Positions 35,497 through 43,373 of a stretch of 64,000 bases of DNA are shown here, one piece after another. Within the stretch, counting starts at the first letter, position 1, and the number at the start of each line of letters is the position of its first letter. The notes beneath the pieces are model-generated. The model did not search any database. It saw only the letters and a program-made list of their open reading frames with translations, and was not told where the DNA came from. The stretch comes from Deltaproteobacteria bacterium (GTDB lineage Bacteria; Myxococcota; JACRCW01): NCBI GenBank assembly GCA_016218805.1, contig JACRCW010000065.1, forward strand, positions 1 through 64,000, in the 5' to 3' direction. A program made the position numbers and the translations under genes.

Positions 35497-36672
35497 ATGC
35501 GCATCTACCTCAAGGACTGGGTCACGGCGGGCAACCTGCTGGCGGGCTTCGCAGCGGCGGTGTTCGCCATGCGCGGGGAACTGATGTGGGCGGCGCTGAT
35601 GATGCCCGTCGCCATGTTCTTTGACGCGTTTGACGGCATCGTCGCGCGGCTCACCAAGCGTTACAACAAGTTTGGCGGCGAACTGGACAACGTGTGCGAC
35701 CACATGAGCTACGGGGTGGCGCCCGGCTTCATGCTCTACGCCGCGTATGAACCGGTGTTCCGCCACGAACTGCAGCTCCCCGCGCTGGGCGCCGCCGCGC
35801 TCGCGTTCGCCGTCGGCAGTGTGCCGTTGGTGGCCGCCAGCCTGCGGTTCGCGCGGTTCAACACCTACCATTACGACACGCCGGGCTATTGGCTGGGCGT
35901 GGCGCGCCCGGTGACGGGGTTTGCGCTGGCCGCGCTGGTCAACAGCCACCTGTTCTCCGTGGGCCTGGCCGGGCGGATGGTGGGGCTGGGCCTGGTGCTC
36001 GCCTTTGGCGTGCTCAACGTCTCCACCTTCCCTTATCCCAATCACCACTCGCCCGGGCGCTCACCCAAGATCTACTGGTTTTACTACTTCCTCTTTGTTG
36101 GGCTGACGCTGGTGACCATCCTGCTGGGGCCGGTGCTGGGCCTGGTGCCCTACCAGTACGTGGGTGACGTCATCCTGTTCACCATGGGCAGCTACGCGTT
36201 CCTGGGCTGGATGGAGGTACCCGTCTCCGCGCGCCGCACCACGGAGGCCGCCGTGACGCGCGCCGAACTGCAGGTGGAGGGCCAGGCCATCACGGACACC
36301 ACCGTCCGCGCCTCCGCGCCGGTGACACCGTCGCTGCCGCCGCGGGTGGCCGCGGGCCTGGCCTACGTGCTGGGGCCGCTGACCGGGTTGTATGTGCTGC
36401 GGCGTCAGGCGGGCGCGGACAAGTACGTGGGCTTCCACGCCTGGCAGGCCATCTTCAGCGTGCTGGCCATTGGGTTCCCGTATTTCTTCCTCTTTGAGGT
36501 GGGCGGCATGGTGGCGCACTTGGCGCCGTCCGTGGACCTGGTGGGGTTGCTGTGGTGGCCCATGGCGGTGTTCTTCACGCTGTATTGGCTCGCGCTGCTG
36601 GTGGGCGCGTTCGCCGGGAGGAAGTGGTACGCGCCGTTCATCGGGTGGGCGGCGGACAAGCAGCTGGCCTGA
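35497..36672 (+). CDS. pssA: Phosphatidylserine synthase with C-terminal DUF4870 domain
   Basis: 391 residues. The CDP-alcohol phosphotransferase motif D-G-x2-A-R-x8-G-x3-D-x3-D is complete (DAFDGIVARLTKRYNKFGG then ELDNVCD) near residues 43-70, and the N-terminal GNLLAGFAAAVFA plus VNVSTFPYPN-like block fit PssA of Gram-positive/delta type. After about residue 265 a second hydrophobic module (AYVLGPLTGLYVLRRQ, VGFHAWQAIF) resembles DUF4870. CDP-diacylglycerol:serine transfer makes PS, the precursor of PE. A single 1176-bp frame supports a genuine fusion. Confidence 0.82.
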   Translation: MRIYLKDWVTAGNLLAGFAAAVFAMRGELMWAALMMPVAMFFDAFDGIVARLTKRYNKFGGELDNVCDHMSYGVAPGFMLYAAYEPVFRHELQLPALGAAALAFAVGSVPLVAASLRFARFNTYHYDTPGYWLGVARPVTGFALAALVNSHLFSVGLAGRMVGLGLVLAFGVLNVSTFPYPNHHSPGRSPKIYWFYYFLFVGLTLVTILLGPVLGLVPYQYVGDVILFTMGSYAFLGWMEVPVSARRTTEAAVTRAELQVEGQAITDTTVRASAPVTPSLPPRVAAGLAYVLGPLTGLYVLRRQAGADKYVGFHAWQAIFSVLAIGFPYFFLFEVGGMVAHLAPSVDLVGLLWWPMAVFFTLYWLALLVGAFAGRKWYAPFIGWAADKQLA

Positions 36673-36678
36673 TGCGCG

Positions 36679-37491
36679 CTATTTGACGCCGACAACGTAG
36701 GTGAGCCAGCACGGCTCGGCGGGCAGGCGGTCACGCTGCCGGTAGATGGAGTTCCCCGCCTCCGAGTAGTCCTCCAGCCAATACACGACGGAGCGGCGGA
36801 AGCCCGCTTCGGTCAGCAGTTCGCGCACCTCCGGCATGGTCCACAGCCGCCAGTCGTATGTGAAGGCGCGGCGCAGGCGCGTCCCGTCGCGGAAGTGGAA
36901 GTTGATGTGGAACAGCGCGTGGTGGCTGACCGGGTCAAACCGCGCCTGCTCCCACTCGTAGGTGAACCCGCCGGGGATGCGCCGGCGTTCGCGGCGGTCC
37001 TCCTCCATGCAGGCGGCCCCGCCCATCATGTCCAGCAGCAGCACGCCCTGTGCGTCCAGGTTGCGGTGCGCCACGCGGAAGTACTCGCGCAGCTCCGGGC
37101 GCGTCTTGAACACCTGGAACGAGAAATTCTGCGCCGCCACCACGTCCACCTTGGGCCGCTGCGGGCTGCGCACGTCACGCTGCCACAGCGCCACGCGCTG
37201 CTTCTCCGCGGGCGTCAGTTCATTGAGGTTATGACGGTGACCCCAGTCCAGCGTGTCCCGGTCCAGGTCCACGCCCCACGCGTGCGCCTGCGTACGCCCG
37301 CGCACCCAGGAAGCGCACACCGCGGCCGTGCCGCAGAAGTCCTCGCGCAGCAGCCGGGGGTCGCGGCGGTACGCGTCGCGGTAGACGCGGCGGAGCATGT
37401 GGACCTCGTGGTCAGGGTCCTGCACGGAGGCCAGGTACAGCGCGTAGCGGTCCGCGGTCTTGGCGGTGGGCTTCTCAGTAACGCGTGACAT
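36679..37491 (-). CDS. SAM-dependent methyltransferase
   Basis: 270 residues, class I Rossmann methyltransferase: REDFCGTAAVCASW (motif I region with CGT instead of GxG), WGVDLDRDTLDWGHRHN (acidic loop), VDVVAAQNFSFQVF, LDAQGVLLLDMMGG. The C-terminal half (FDPVSHHALFHINFHFRDG ... RREAGFRRSVVYWLED-like) is of a conserved bacterial subgroup. Substrate unknown. Convergent with pssA, 6 bp apart. Confidence 0.8.
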   Translation of the reverse strand: MSRVTEKPTAKTADRYALYLASVQDPDHEVHMLRRVYRDAYRRDPRLLREDFCGTAAVCASWVRGRTQAHAWGVDLDRDTLDWGHRHNLNELTPAEKQRVALWQRDVRSPQRPKVDVVAAQNFSFQVFKTRPELREYFRVAHRNLDAQGVLLLDMMGGAACMEEDRRERRRIPGGFTYEWEQARFDPVSHHALFHINFHFRDGTRLRRAFTYDWRLWTMPEVRELLTEAGFRRSVVYWLEDYSEAGNSIYRQRDRLPAEPCWLTYVVGVK

Positions 37492-37524
37492 GCGCGGCCC
37501 CTTGCCACGACGCGCGGCGGCCTG

Positions 37525-37878
37525 TCACCTCACGCGGAAGACTCCCAGGTCCAGCCGCGCGGCGCCCTCACTGACGCCGGGGTTGGGCTCGGGAAGGTCC
37601 ACGTCCACCTGCACGGTGGTGCGGAAGCGGACGTGCGTGCCCTCGTACAGGACCAGGTAGAGGTCCGGCTGCGTCTCGCTGGGGCTGTCCCGGCTGCGCA
37701 CGGAGGATGACGCAAACAGCACCTCCACCGTGCCCCGCGGGCTGAGCGGCGCGTCGCCCAGGAAGTCATCCCGGAGCACATCCTGATCGTACAGGCGTGC
37801 GTGGTAGTGGGCGCCGTGCAGCGGCGCCCCCGTCACGTCGTCAAGGAACGTCGCCCGGACCCGGATGAACCTCGCCAT
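37525..37878 (-). CDS. C2/transthyretin-like beta-sandwich protein
   Basis: 117 residues, strand-rich with no signal: FIRVRATFLDDVTGAPLHGA, YHARLYDQDVLRDDFLGDAPL, TQPDLYLVLYEGTHVRF. Asp residues in YDQDVLRDDFLG could form a Ca site as in C2 domains. ATG at 37878 chosen because upstream sequence belongs to the membrane protein gene 11 bp away. Function unknown. Confidence 0.6.
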   Translation of the reverse strand: MARFIRVRATFLDDVTGAPLHGAHYHARLYDQDVLRDDFLGDAPLSPRGTVEVLFASSSVRSRDSPSETQPDLYLVLYEGTHVRFRTTVQVDVDLPEPNPGVSEGAARLDLGVFRVR

Positions 37879-37888
37879 CCGGGTGAAC

Positions 37889-38641
37889 CTAGCAGCCCGC
37901 GGCGGGCGTGGCGTCCCCGCGAACCCACCGCAGCGCGCACAGCCACGCGGTGATGCGCCCCAGGGTGACAAAGAAGATCGCATAGGCCAGCGGCAGCCAG
38001 GCGGGCACCAGCCCCAGCACCTGCGGGGCGGGGAAGTGCCAGGCGCCCGTGGCGGTGGCCGGCAGCTCCCAGACCAGTGCCAGCACCGCGCCAAACAACG
38101 CGCTCGCCACGTCGTGCGCCGAGTGGAACTGCCAGAGCACCAGGCCCAGGATCACCACGCACGCTGCGGCCTCCGGCGCGTTGCGCGTGCCCCACAGGAA
38201 GCTCGCCCCCACGTGGGCCGCCCACAGCAGCAGCGCCACGGCGGCGGCGCGTCCGCTCCCCTCCATCAGCGGCCGCGGCTGGCCCACCAGCGGGTTGAGC
38301 AGGCGGGGCAGAGCCAACAGCAGGATCGGGTAACAAATGAAGATGTACAGCGGGGACACCCCGGCCACGTCGCGGTTGTGGTGCACCCATACGCCGGCCA
38401 CATCCATCAGGAACTCGGTCAGGTTCCCCAGCGCGGCGCCCACCAGCAGTCCCGCCAGGTCCGCGCGGCGGTGCCACCGCGCCAGCAGCGCCGCCAGCAG
38501 CAGCACCTGCACCCACGCCACGGCCGCCGGCTCCCGGTACAGCAGGACAATCCCGCTGCTGCCCGCCGCCGCGCCGGCCAGCCCCACCGCCAACTCGTCC
38601 CAGCGCCGCAACGGGGCCGCATCCACCGCGTGGGTCGTCAT
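37889..38641 (-). CDS. Polytopic membrane protein of unknown function
   Basis: 250 residues, about seven hydrophobic helices. Conserved-looking polar positions inside membrane segments include LTEFLMDVAGVWVHHN and WQFHSAHDVASAL. I do not recognise the family; a distant resemblance to carotenoid-type membrane cyclases is only in His/Glu placement. It is immediately followed by the C2-like protein gene, suggesting co-expression. Confidence 0.6.
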   Translation of the reverse strand: MTTHAVDAAPLRRWDELAVGLAGAAAGSSGIVLLYREPAAVAWVQVLLLAALLARWHRRADLAGLLVGAALGNLTEFLMDVAGVWVHHNRDVAGVSPLYIFICYPILLLALPRLLNPLVGQPRPLMEGSGRAAAVALLLWAAHVGASFLWGTRNAPEAAACVVILGLVLWQFHSAHDVASALFGAVLALVWELPATATGAWHFPAPQVLGLVPAWLPLAYAIFFVTLGRITAWLCALRWVRGDATPAAGC

Positions 38642-38748
38642 CGGCGCGACCTATCCCGCCCGCACGGGCGCAGCAACGGCCCGTCCTTCACAAGTCTTCA
38701 CGGCCGGCCGCTGGAAACGGGCCCCGCCCCCGGGCATCTACCTCCCCA

Positions 38749-39936
38749 ATGACGCGCGTCATGCAGATCCTGTTCTTCGCGGCGACGGGGACCACCGTCA
38801 ACGTCCTGCTGCACTACTACCTGTGGACGCGCCTGGTGCGGGACCCGCGCTGGCCTGCGCCGTGGGACCGGGTCGGGACCGGTGTCGTCGTCGCGTTGGC
38901 GCTGTTGGCACCGCTGACCATGTTCGCGGGGCGCGTGGTGTGGCCGGCGCTGGGGCAGGCGCTGGCGTGGCCCGGGTTTGTGTGGATGGGCACCATGTTC
39001 CTGCTGTTCTGCGCGCTGGTGGCCATGGACGCCCTGCGCGCGCTCGGCCTGGCGGGGCTCAAGCTGGCGGGCCGCCCGGACCTGCTGGTGGACCCAGAGC
39101 GCCGCCAGGCACTCGCCGCGGGCATGGCGGTGGCCGGCGCGGCGGTGGCGGGCACGCTGTCCACGGTGGCGGTGCGGCGCATGGGCGAAGGCGCAGAAGT
39201 GAAGACGGTGGAGGTGGACCTGCCCCGGCTGCCGCGCGCGCTGGATGGCCTGGTGGTGGCGCAGCTGACGGACATCCACGTGGGGAGCACGTTGGGCAAG
39301 GACTACGTGCAGTACCTGGTGGACCGGACCAACGGCATGGTGCCGGACGTGGTGGCCATCACGGGGGACCTGGTGGACGGCTCGCCGGAGGAGCTGGGTG
39401 ATGCGGTCAACGAGCTGGCGCGCCTGCGCGCGCGGTTGGGCATCTACTTCGTCACCGGCAACCACGAGTACTACTCCGGCGTGGACGAGTGGCTGGCCTA
39501 CCTGCGCGGGCTGGGCATCCGCGTCCTGCGCAACGAGCGCGTGACGCTGGAGCAGGACGGCGCCGCGCTGGACCTCGCCGGGATTGACGACTTCAATGCG
39601 GATCGGTTCGGCAACGGTCACGGTGCGGACCTGCCGCGGGCGCTGCTGGGCAGGGACCCCGCGCGCGAACTGCTTCTGCTGGCGCACCAGCCGCGGGCCG
39701 TGCGGGAGGCCGAGTCCCACGGCGTGGGCCTCATGCTCTCCGGCCACACGCACGGCGGCCAGATCTGGCCTTGGAATTACGCCGTCCGCCTGCAGCAACC
39801 GTACGTGGAAGGCCTCTATCAGCACGGCCGTTCGCAGCTCTACGTGTCTCCGGGGACCGGCTACTGGGGCCCGCCCATGCGCCTGGGCACCCGTGCCGAG
39901 ATCACCCGCCTGGTCCTGAAGGCCCCACAGACCTAG
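38749..39936 (+). CDS. Membrane-anchored metallophosphoesterase (YkuE-like)
   Basis: 395 residues. N-terminal four hydrophobic segments (about 5-160), then calcineurin-like phosphoesterase motifs: LTDIHVGS near 173, GDLVDGS near 206, GNHEYYSG near 239, HQPRAV, GHTHGGQIWP near 332. This matches the YkuE/YaeI branch, thought to hydrolyse UDP-diacylglucosamine-type lipids or phosphodiesters at the membrane surface. Stand-alone plus-strand gene. Confidence 0.88.
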   Translation: MTRVMQILFFAATGTTVNVLLHYYLWTRLVRDPRWPAPWDRVGTGVVVALALLAPLTMFAGRVVWPALGQALAWPGFVWMGTMFLLFCALVAMDALRALGLAGLKLAGRPDLLVDPERRQALAAGMAVAGAAVAGTLSTVAVRRMGEGAEVKTVEVDLPRLPRALDGLVVAQLTDIHVGSTLGKDYVQYLVDRTNGMVPDVVAITGDLVDGSPEELGDAVNELARLRARLGIYFVTGNHEYYSGVDEWLAYLRGLGIRVLRNERVTLEQDGAALDLAGIDDFNADRFGNGHGADLPRALLGRDPARELLLLAHQPRAVREAESHGVGLMLSGHTHGGQIWPWNYAVRLQQPYVEGLYQHGRSQLYVSPGTGYWGPPMRLGTRAEITRLVLKAPQT

Positions 39937-39947
39937 GCCGCGGCACC

Positions 39948-39964
39948 TGCTGCATGGTGCAGCA
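39948..39964 (+). terminator. Weak hairpin after the phosphoesterase gene
   Basis: TGCTGCA-TGG-TGCAGCA is a 7-bp perfect stem 12 bp after the stop codon. No T run follows, so termination strength is doubtful. Confidence 0.35.
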
Positions 39965-40011
39965 TGCGCCCCGTCCTGCCCCAGCCTGGTCCATACATTA
40001 GGGCATCTTGC

Positions 40012-40036
40012 CTTGACGGCAATCCGTGAGCCCATT
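40012..40036 (+). promoter_or_regulatory. Sigma-32-like promoter upstream of rpoH
   Basis: CTTGAC (40012-40017), 13 bp, then CCCATT (40031-40036). The E. coli RpoH consensus is about CTTGAA, 13-15 bp, CCCCATnT. It is about 180 bp upstream of the rpoH-like start, leaving a long leader. A second candidate is the AT-rich TAATAT at 40102, out of place in this GC-rich region, with no good -35. Autoregulation by heat-shock sigma is plausible but not shown. Confidence 0.45.
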
Positions 40037-40214
40037 GGCACTCAACCTCATCAAGTGCTAGAGCGCCCGCACCGGTCGATACAGAGGTCTTTGAATACGT
40101 TTAATATTGTACTGCCAAGGGGACGGTGAACCCTAGCCCGGGATCGGACGTCTAACCGTTGGCACCAGATGTGGATGTGCCCCTGTTTGAACCGTACGAC
40201 TGGAGGGTCAGGCC

Positions 40215-41108
40215 ATGAACGCACTGATGACGCAAGAAGGAACAGCCCTTGAGCGCTACATGGCAGAGGTCAAGAAGATCCCCATGCTCACGCGCGAAGA
40301 GGAAGACGTGCTGGCCCGGCGCTTCCGCGACCAGGGCGACGTGGAGGCGGCGCACCGACTGGTGACGGCCAACCTGCGGTTTGTGGTGAAGGTGGCCTAC
40401 CAGTACCGCGCGTATGGCATGCGGATGCTGGACCTCATCCAGGAGGGGAACCTGGGGCTCATGCGCGCGGTGCAGAAGTTCAACCCGGACCGCGGCTACC
40501 GGCTCATCAGCTACGCGGTGTGGTGGATCAAGGCGTTCCTGCAGGCGTACGTCCTGCGCAGTTTCTCCATGGTGAAGCTGGGCACCACGCAGGCGCAGCG
40601 GAAGCTGTTCTTCCGGCTGCGGTCCGCCAAGGCGCGGCTGGAGCAGGAGGCGGAGAACCGTGACGAGGAGCTGACGCAGGAAGAGCGGACCGCACGTCTG
40701 GCCACCGAGATGGGCGTGGAGCGGGCGGAGGTCAACGAGATGGAACTGCGCCTGGCGGCGCGGGACTTCTCGCTGGACGTGGAGGTGGGCGAGGACGGCA
40801 AGGAGACGCACCTGGACCTGCTGCCGGGAAACATTGAGAGCCAGGAGGAGTCCGTGGGCACCCGCGAGGTGCGCGCACTCCTGCGCCAGGACGTCAGCCG
40901 CGCGCTGCAGTCGCTGTCCGAGAAGGAGCGCACCATCGTGGAGGCGCGCCTGATGAGCGATGACCCTCCCACGCTGCGGGAGATTGGCGAGCAGTGGGGC
41001 GTCAGCCGCGAGCGCGCCCGGCAGATTGAGGCCAACGCGCTCAAGAAGCTGAAGGGCTACCTGGTGGCCAACAGCCGCGTGCTGGACGACGCCATCACCA
41101 TCAACTGA
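40215..41108 (+). CDS. rpoH: RNA polymerase heat-shock sigma factor (RpoH-type)
   Basis: 297 residues, a group 3/RpoH-like sigma70. Region 2: LVTANLRFVVKVAYQYR, MLDLIQEGNLGLMRAV, SYAVWWIKAFLQAYVLRS; the diagnostic RpoH box QRKLFFRLRSAK near 128; region 4 with TLREIGEQWGVSRERARQIE (helix-turn-helix). The order and box distinguish it from RpoD. It directs transcription of chaperone genes during stress. Myxobacteria carry several such paralogues (SigB/SigC type), so whether this is the main heat-shock sigma is open. Confidence 0.92.
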   Translation: MNALMTQEGTALERYMAEVKKIPMLTREEEDVLARRFRDQGDVEAAHRLVTANLRFVVKVAYQYRAYGMRMLDLIQEGNLGLMRAVQKFNPDRGYRLISYAVWWIKAFLQAYVLRSFSMVKLGTTQAQRKLFFRLRSAKARLEQEAENRDEELTQEERTARLATEMGVERAEVNEMELRLAARDFSLDVEVGEDGKETHLDLLPGNIESQEESVGTREVRALLRQDVSRALQSLSEKERTIVEARLMSDDPPTLREIGEQWGVSRERARQIEANALKKLKGYLVANSRVLDDAITIN

Positions 41109-41109
41109 T

Positions 41110-42252
41110 TCACTGCACGCGCACGTAGGCGGCGAACGCGGACGCCGGGTCCCACGCGGGGTCCGGCGTCCGCCTGCGCTGCTGCGCCTTGTAGCCTTCG
41201 TCGTCGTCAAACAGGACCGCGGCGCAATGCGCCGACAGCATCACCACCGCCTCCGGCTTGTGGTCGGCAAACACGGTGATGAGCGCGGTGTCCCACGCCT
41301 GGCCCGGTGCGGCCCAGGGCCGCGGCTGGGCGGAGACCCACAGCTCGCCCGAGACAACGCGCACGCCGTCCAGGTCCGTCTCCTGGCTCAGCGTGAACGC
41401 CACGCGGCCATCCGGCAGCACGGTTGCGTCAGACAGGCCCATGGGCACCGTCCGCAGCCGGCTCCCCGCGGGCGGCAGCAGCTGCACCACACGGCGCGCG
41501 GAGGCTGGGCCGCCCAGCCCGTCCACCACAATCACCGACTGCGACAGCGCGTCATCCTTTTCACGCACGGCCAACAGGCCCACCTTGCCACCGTCCCCCA
41601 GCGCCAGCCCCTCCACGCGCAGGTCCGCCGCGGCCAGCGTGGACAGCGCCAGGTCCCGGTCCACCCCGGCCAGCGGCACGGGCGCCGCACCCGGCGCGGG
41701 CAGGCGCAGCACCCGGGCATTGTCCGAGCAGCCAAACCCCATGTTCCCCACGACGTGGACGCCCGCCGGCGTGCTGGCCGCGCCCTCCAGCTTCAACCAC
41801 GGGACGCGCGCACCGATGGCGATGTGGTGGGCCTCGCAGGTTTCACGGGCTTTCTGACGCTTGAGCGCGGAGCCCCAGTCACCTGGGGCGGCGGAGCAGC
41901 ATTGGTCCGGGGCAGGCGTGCCCACCAGGGTGAAGGCCCACGCAGGGTCTTGGGTCACATCGGTGGTGCCCGGGGTCCACCACCACGCGTGCGCCTGTTT
42001 GTCGCCAAACACCGCCAGCCGCCCGTCCCACACCGCCGCCGCGGAGGGCTCGAATTTCACCGCGCCGTCCCCCACGCGGATGGGGAAGGGTGCCGTGGCG
42101 CCGCTGGCGGGGCACAGGGCGTCCCACGCGGCGGGCGGGACCGGGCCGCCGGGCGCAGGAGGCGCTGCGTCGCGCGGGCGTACGCCGCCGCAGGCCCCCG
42201 CGGCCACGCACCACGCCGCCACCCACGCCGCGCGTCGCATCACGCCCCTCAC
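41110..42252 (-). CDS. Lipoprotein of unknown function
   Basis: About 380 residues with a lipobox-like VAAGAC near residue 20 and a Pro-rich stretch. Body is beta-rich (KFEPSAAAVWDGRLAVFGD, VHVVGNMGFGCSDNARVLRL, ATVLPDGRVAFTLSQE), suggesting a propeller. The start is either GTG at 42252, which overlaps the pgsA stop (GTGA), or ATG at 42240; I used the former because coupling by the same overlap occurs at the preceding junction. Last gene of a three-gene minus-strand operon. Confidence 0.65.
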   Translation of the reverse strand: MRGVMRRAAWVAAWCVAAGACGGVRPRDAAPPAPGGPVPPAAWDALCPASGATAPFPIRVGDGAVKFEPSAAAVWDGRLAVFGDKQAHAWWWTPGTTDVTQDPAWAFTLVGTPAPDQCCSAAPGDWGSALKRQKARETCEAHHIAIGARVPWLKLEGAASTPAGVHVVGNMGFGCSDNARVLRLPAPGAAPVPLAGVDRDLALSTLAAADLRVEGLALGDGGKVGLLAVREKDDALSQSVIVVDGLGGPASARRVVQLLPPAGSRLRTVPMGLSDATVLPDGRVAFTLSQETDLDGVRVVSGELWVSAQPRPWAAPGQAWDTALITVFADHKPEAVVMLSAHCAAVLFDDDEGYKAQQRRRTPDPAWDPASAFAAYVRVQ

Positions 42253-43373
42253 CGCCCCACGCTGCCCTGGACGGACTGTGGGGCCACCGCCTGGTCACCC
42301 CAGATGATCCGGCGGGCCATGTAGAAGTCCAGGCTGGTCCACAGGGACATCCCAAACGCCAGGCCCAGCGCGCCCAGGAACGCCGGGGAGCCCATGCGCC
42401 CATCCGAGGGAAGCGCCAGGATGCCCACCGTGCCGGCCGCCAGCACCAGCGCGCGCAGCGGGTAGCTCCAGGGCTTGGGGACTTCGCCTTCATGGCAGCG
42501 CAGGTTGTCCACCGCGCCGCTGGTCAACTCCGCGCCCAACAGCAGCACCCAGACGGGGGTCACCTCCGGCAGGTGCACCATCACGTAGGGCAGCCCCAGG
42601 CCTGCCACCACGCTCCACAGCAGCCGCCCCAGGCCCTGCACGGCGCTGCCGCGCTTGAGCACGCCGGCGGCGCCGGACAGGTAATCCAGCGCGCTGGCCC
42701 AGGTGAACACCAGGATCACGCCCCAGTGCACGGTCACCGCGTCATCCGCGTCCAGCGCCAGGCGCACCAGGAAAGACAGCACAATCATGGCGCACGGCAC
42801 GCTGACCAGCGGGTTGAGCTTGCCCGCCGCGCGCCAGCGCCAGGCCATGAACAGCACCGCGCCCGCCGCGAACATGCCAAGGGTGACCCGCGCATCGGTA
42901 TCGTCAGGCATGCGGTAGATGATGAAGATGAACCCGGCACCAGCCATCTGGATGGCCGTCTTCAACTTGGCCAGCACGGAGGTCTTTACCGCGGTGCCCT
43001 GCAGGCTCATCACACTGCGCAGCGAGGTGATGAGGAACTCACGGAACAGGATGGCCATGATGACGGCGGGGTGTGCCAGCTTGAAGAAGCTCAGCGGCAT
43101 CAGCACCGCGGCAATGAAGACCTTGTCCGCCACGGGGTCCAGCAGGCCGCCCAGCACGGTGGGGCCGTATTTGCGGGCCAGGTAGCCGTCCACCCAGTCG
43201 GTAATGCCCATCAGCGTGTAGATGACCAGGGCGACCCACTGCTGGGGCACCGAGCCGTACAGCACCATGGCGCACGGCAGCGGCAGCAGCACCATGCGCG
43301 CCACGGTGACCTGGTTGGCGGTGATGAACGGGCGGCGGGAGGGCGCGGCGGCGGCGGCAGCAGGCTGGGTCAC
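42249..43373 (-). CDS. pgsA: CDP-diacylglycerol-glycerol-3-phosphate phosphatidyltransferase, extended
   Basis: 374 residues against about 190 for typical PgsA. The CDP-alcohol motif is complete: DWVDGYLARKYGPTVLGG, LLDPVADK near 58-80, with the PgsA-like N terminus ITANQVTVARMVLLPL. It makes phosphatidylglycerophosphate, the first step to phosphatidylglycerol and cardiolipin. The extra 170 C-terminal residues are hydrophobic and look like a second membrane module, possibly a degenerate CDP-alcohol-like half. GTG start overlaps the upstream gene's stop (GTGA). Confidence 0.85.
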   Translation of the reverse strand: MTQPAAAAAAPSRRPFITANQVTVARMVLLPLPCAMVLYGSVPQQWVALVIYTLMGITDWVDGYLARKYGPTVLGGLLDPVADKVFIAAVLMPLSFFKLAHPAVIMAILFREFLITSLRSVMSLQGTAVKTSVLAKLKTAIQMAGAGFIFIIYRMPDDTDARVTLGMFAAGAVLFMAWRWRAAGKLNPLVSVPCAMIVLSFLVRLALDADDAVTVHWGVILVFTWASALDYLSGAAGVLKRGSAVQGLGRLLWSVVAGLGLPYVMVHLPEVTPVWVLLLGAELTSGAVDNLRCHEGEVPKPWSYPLRALVLAAGTVGILALPSDGRMGSPAFLGALGLAFGMSLWTSLDFYMARRIIWGDQAVAPQSVQGSVGR

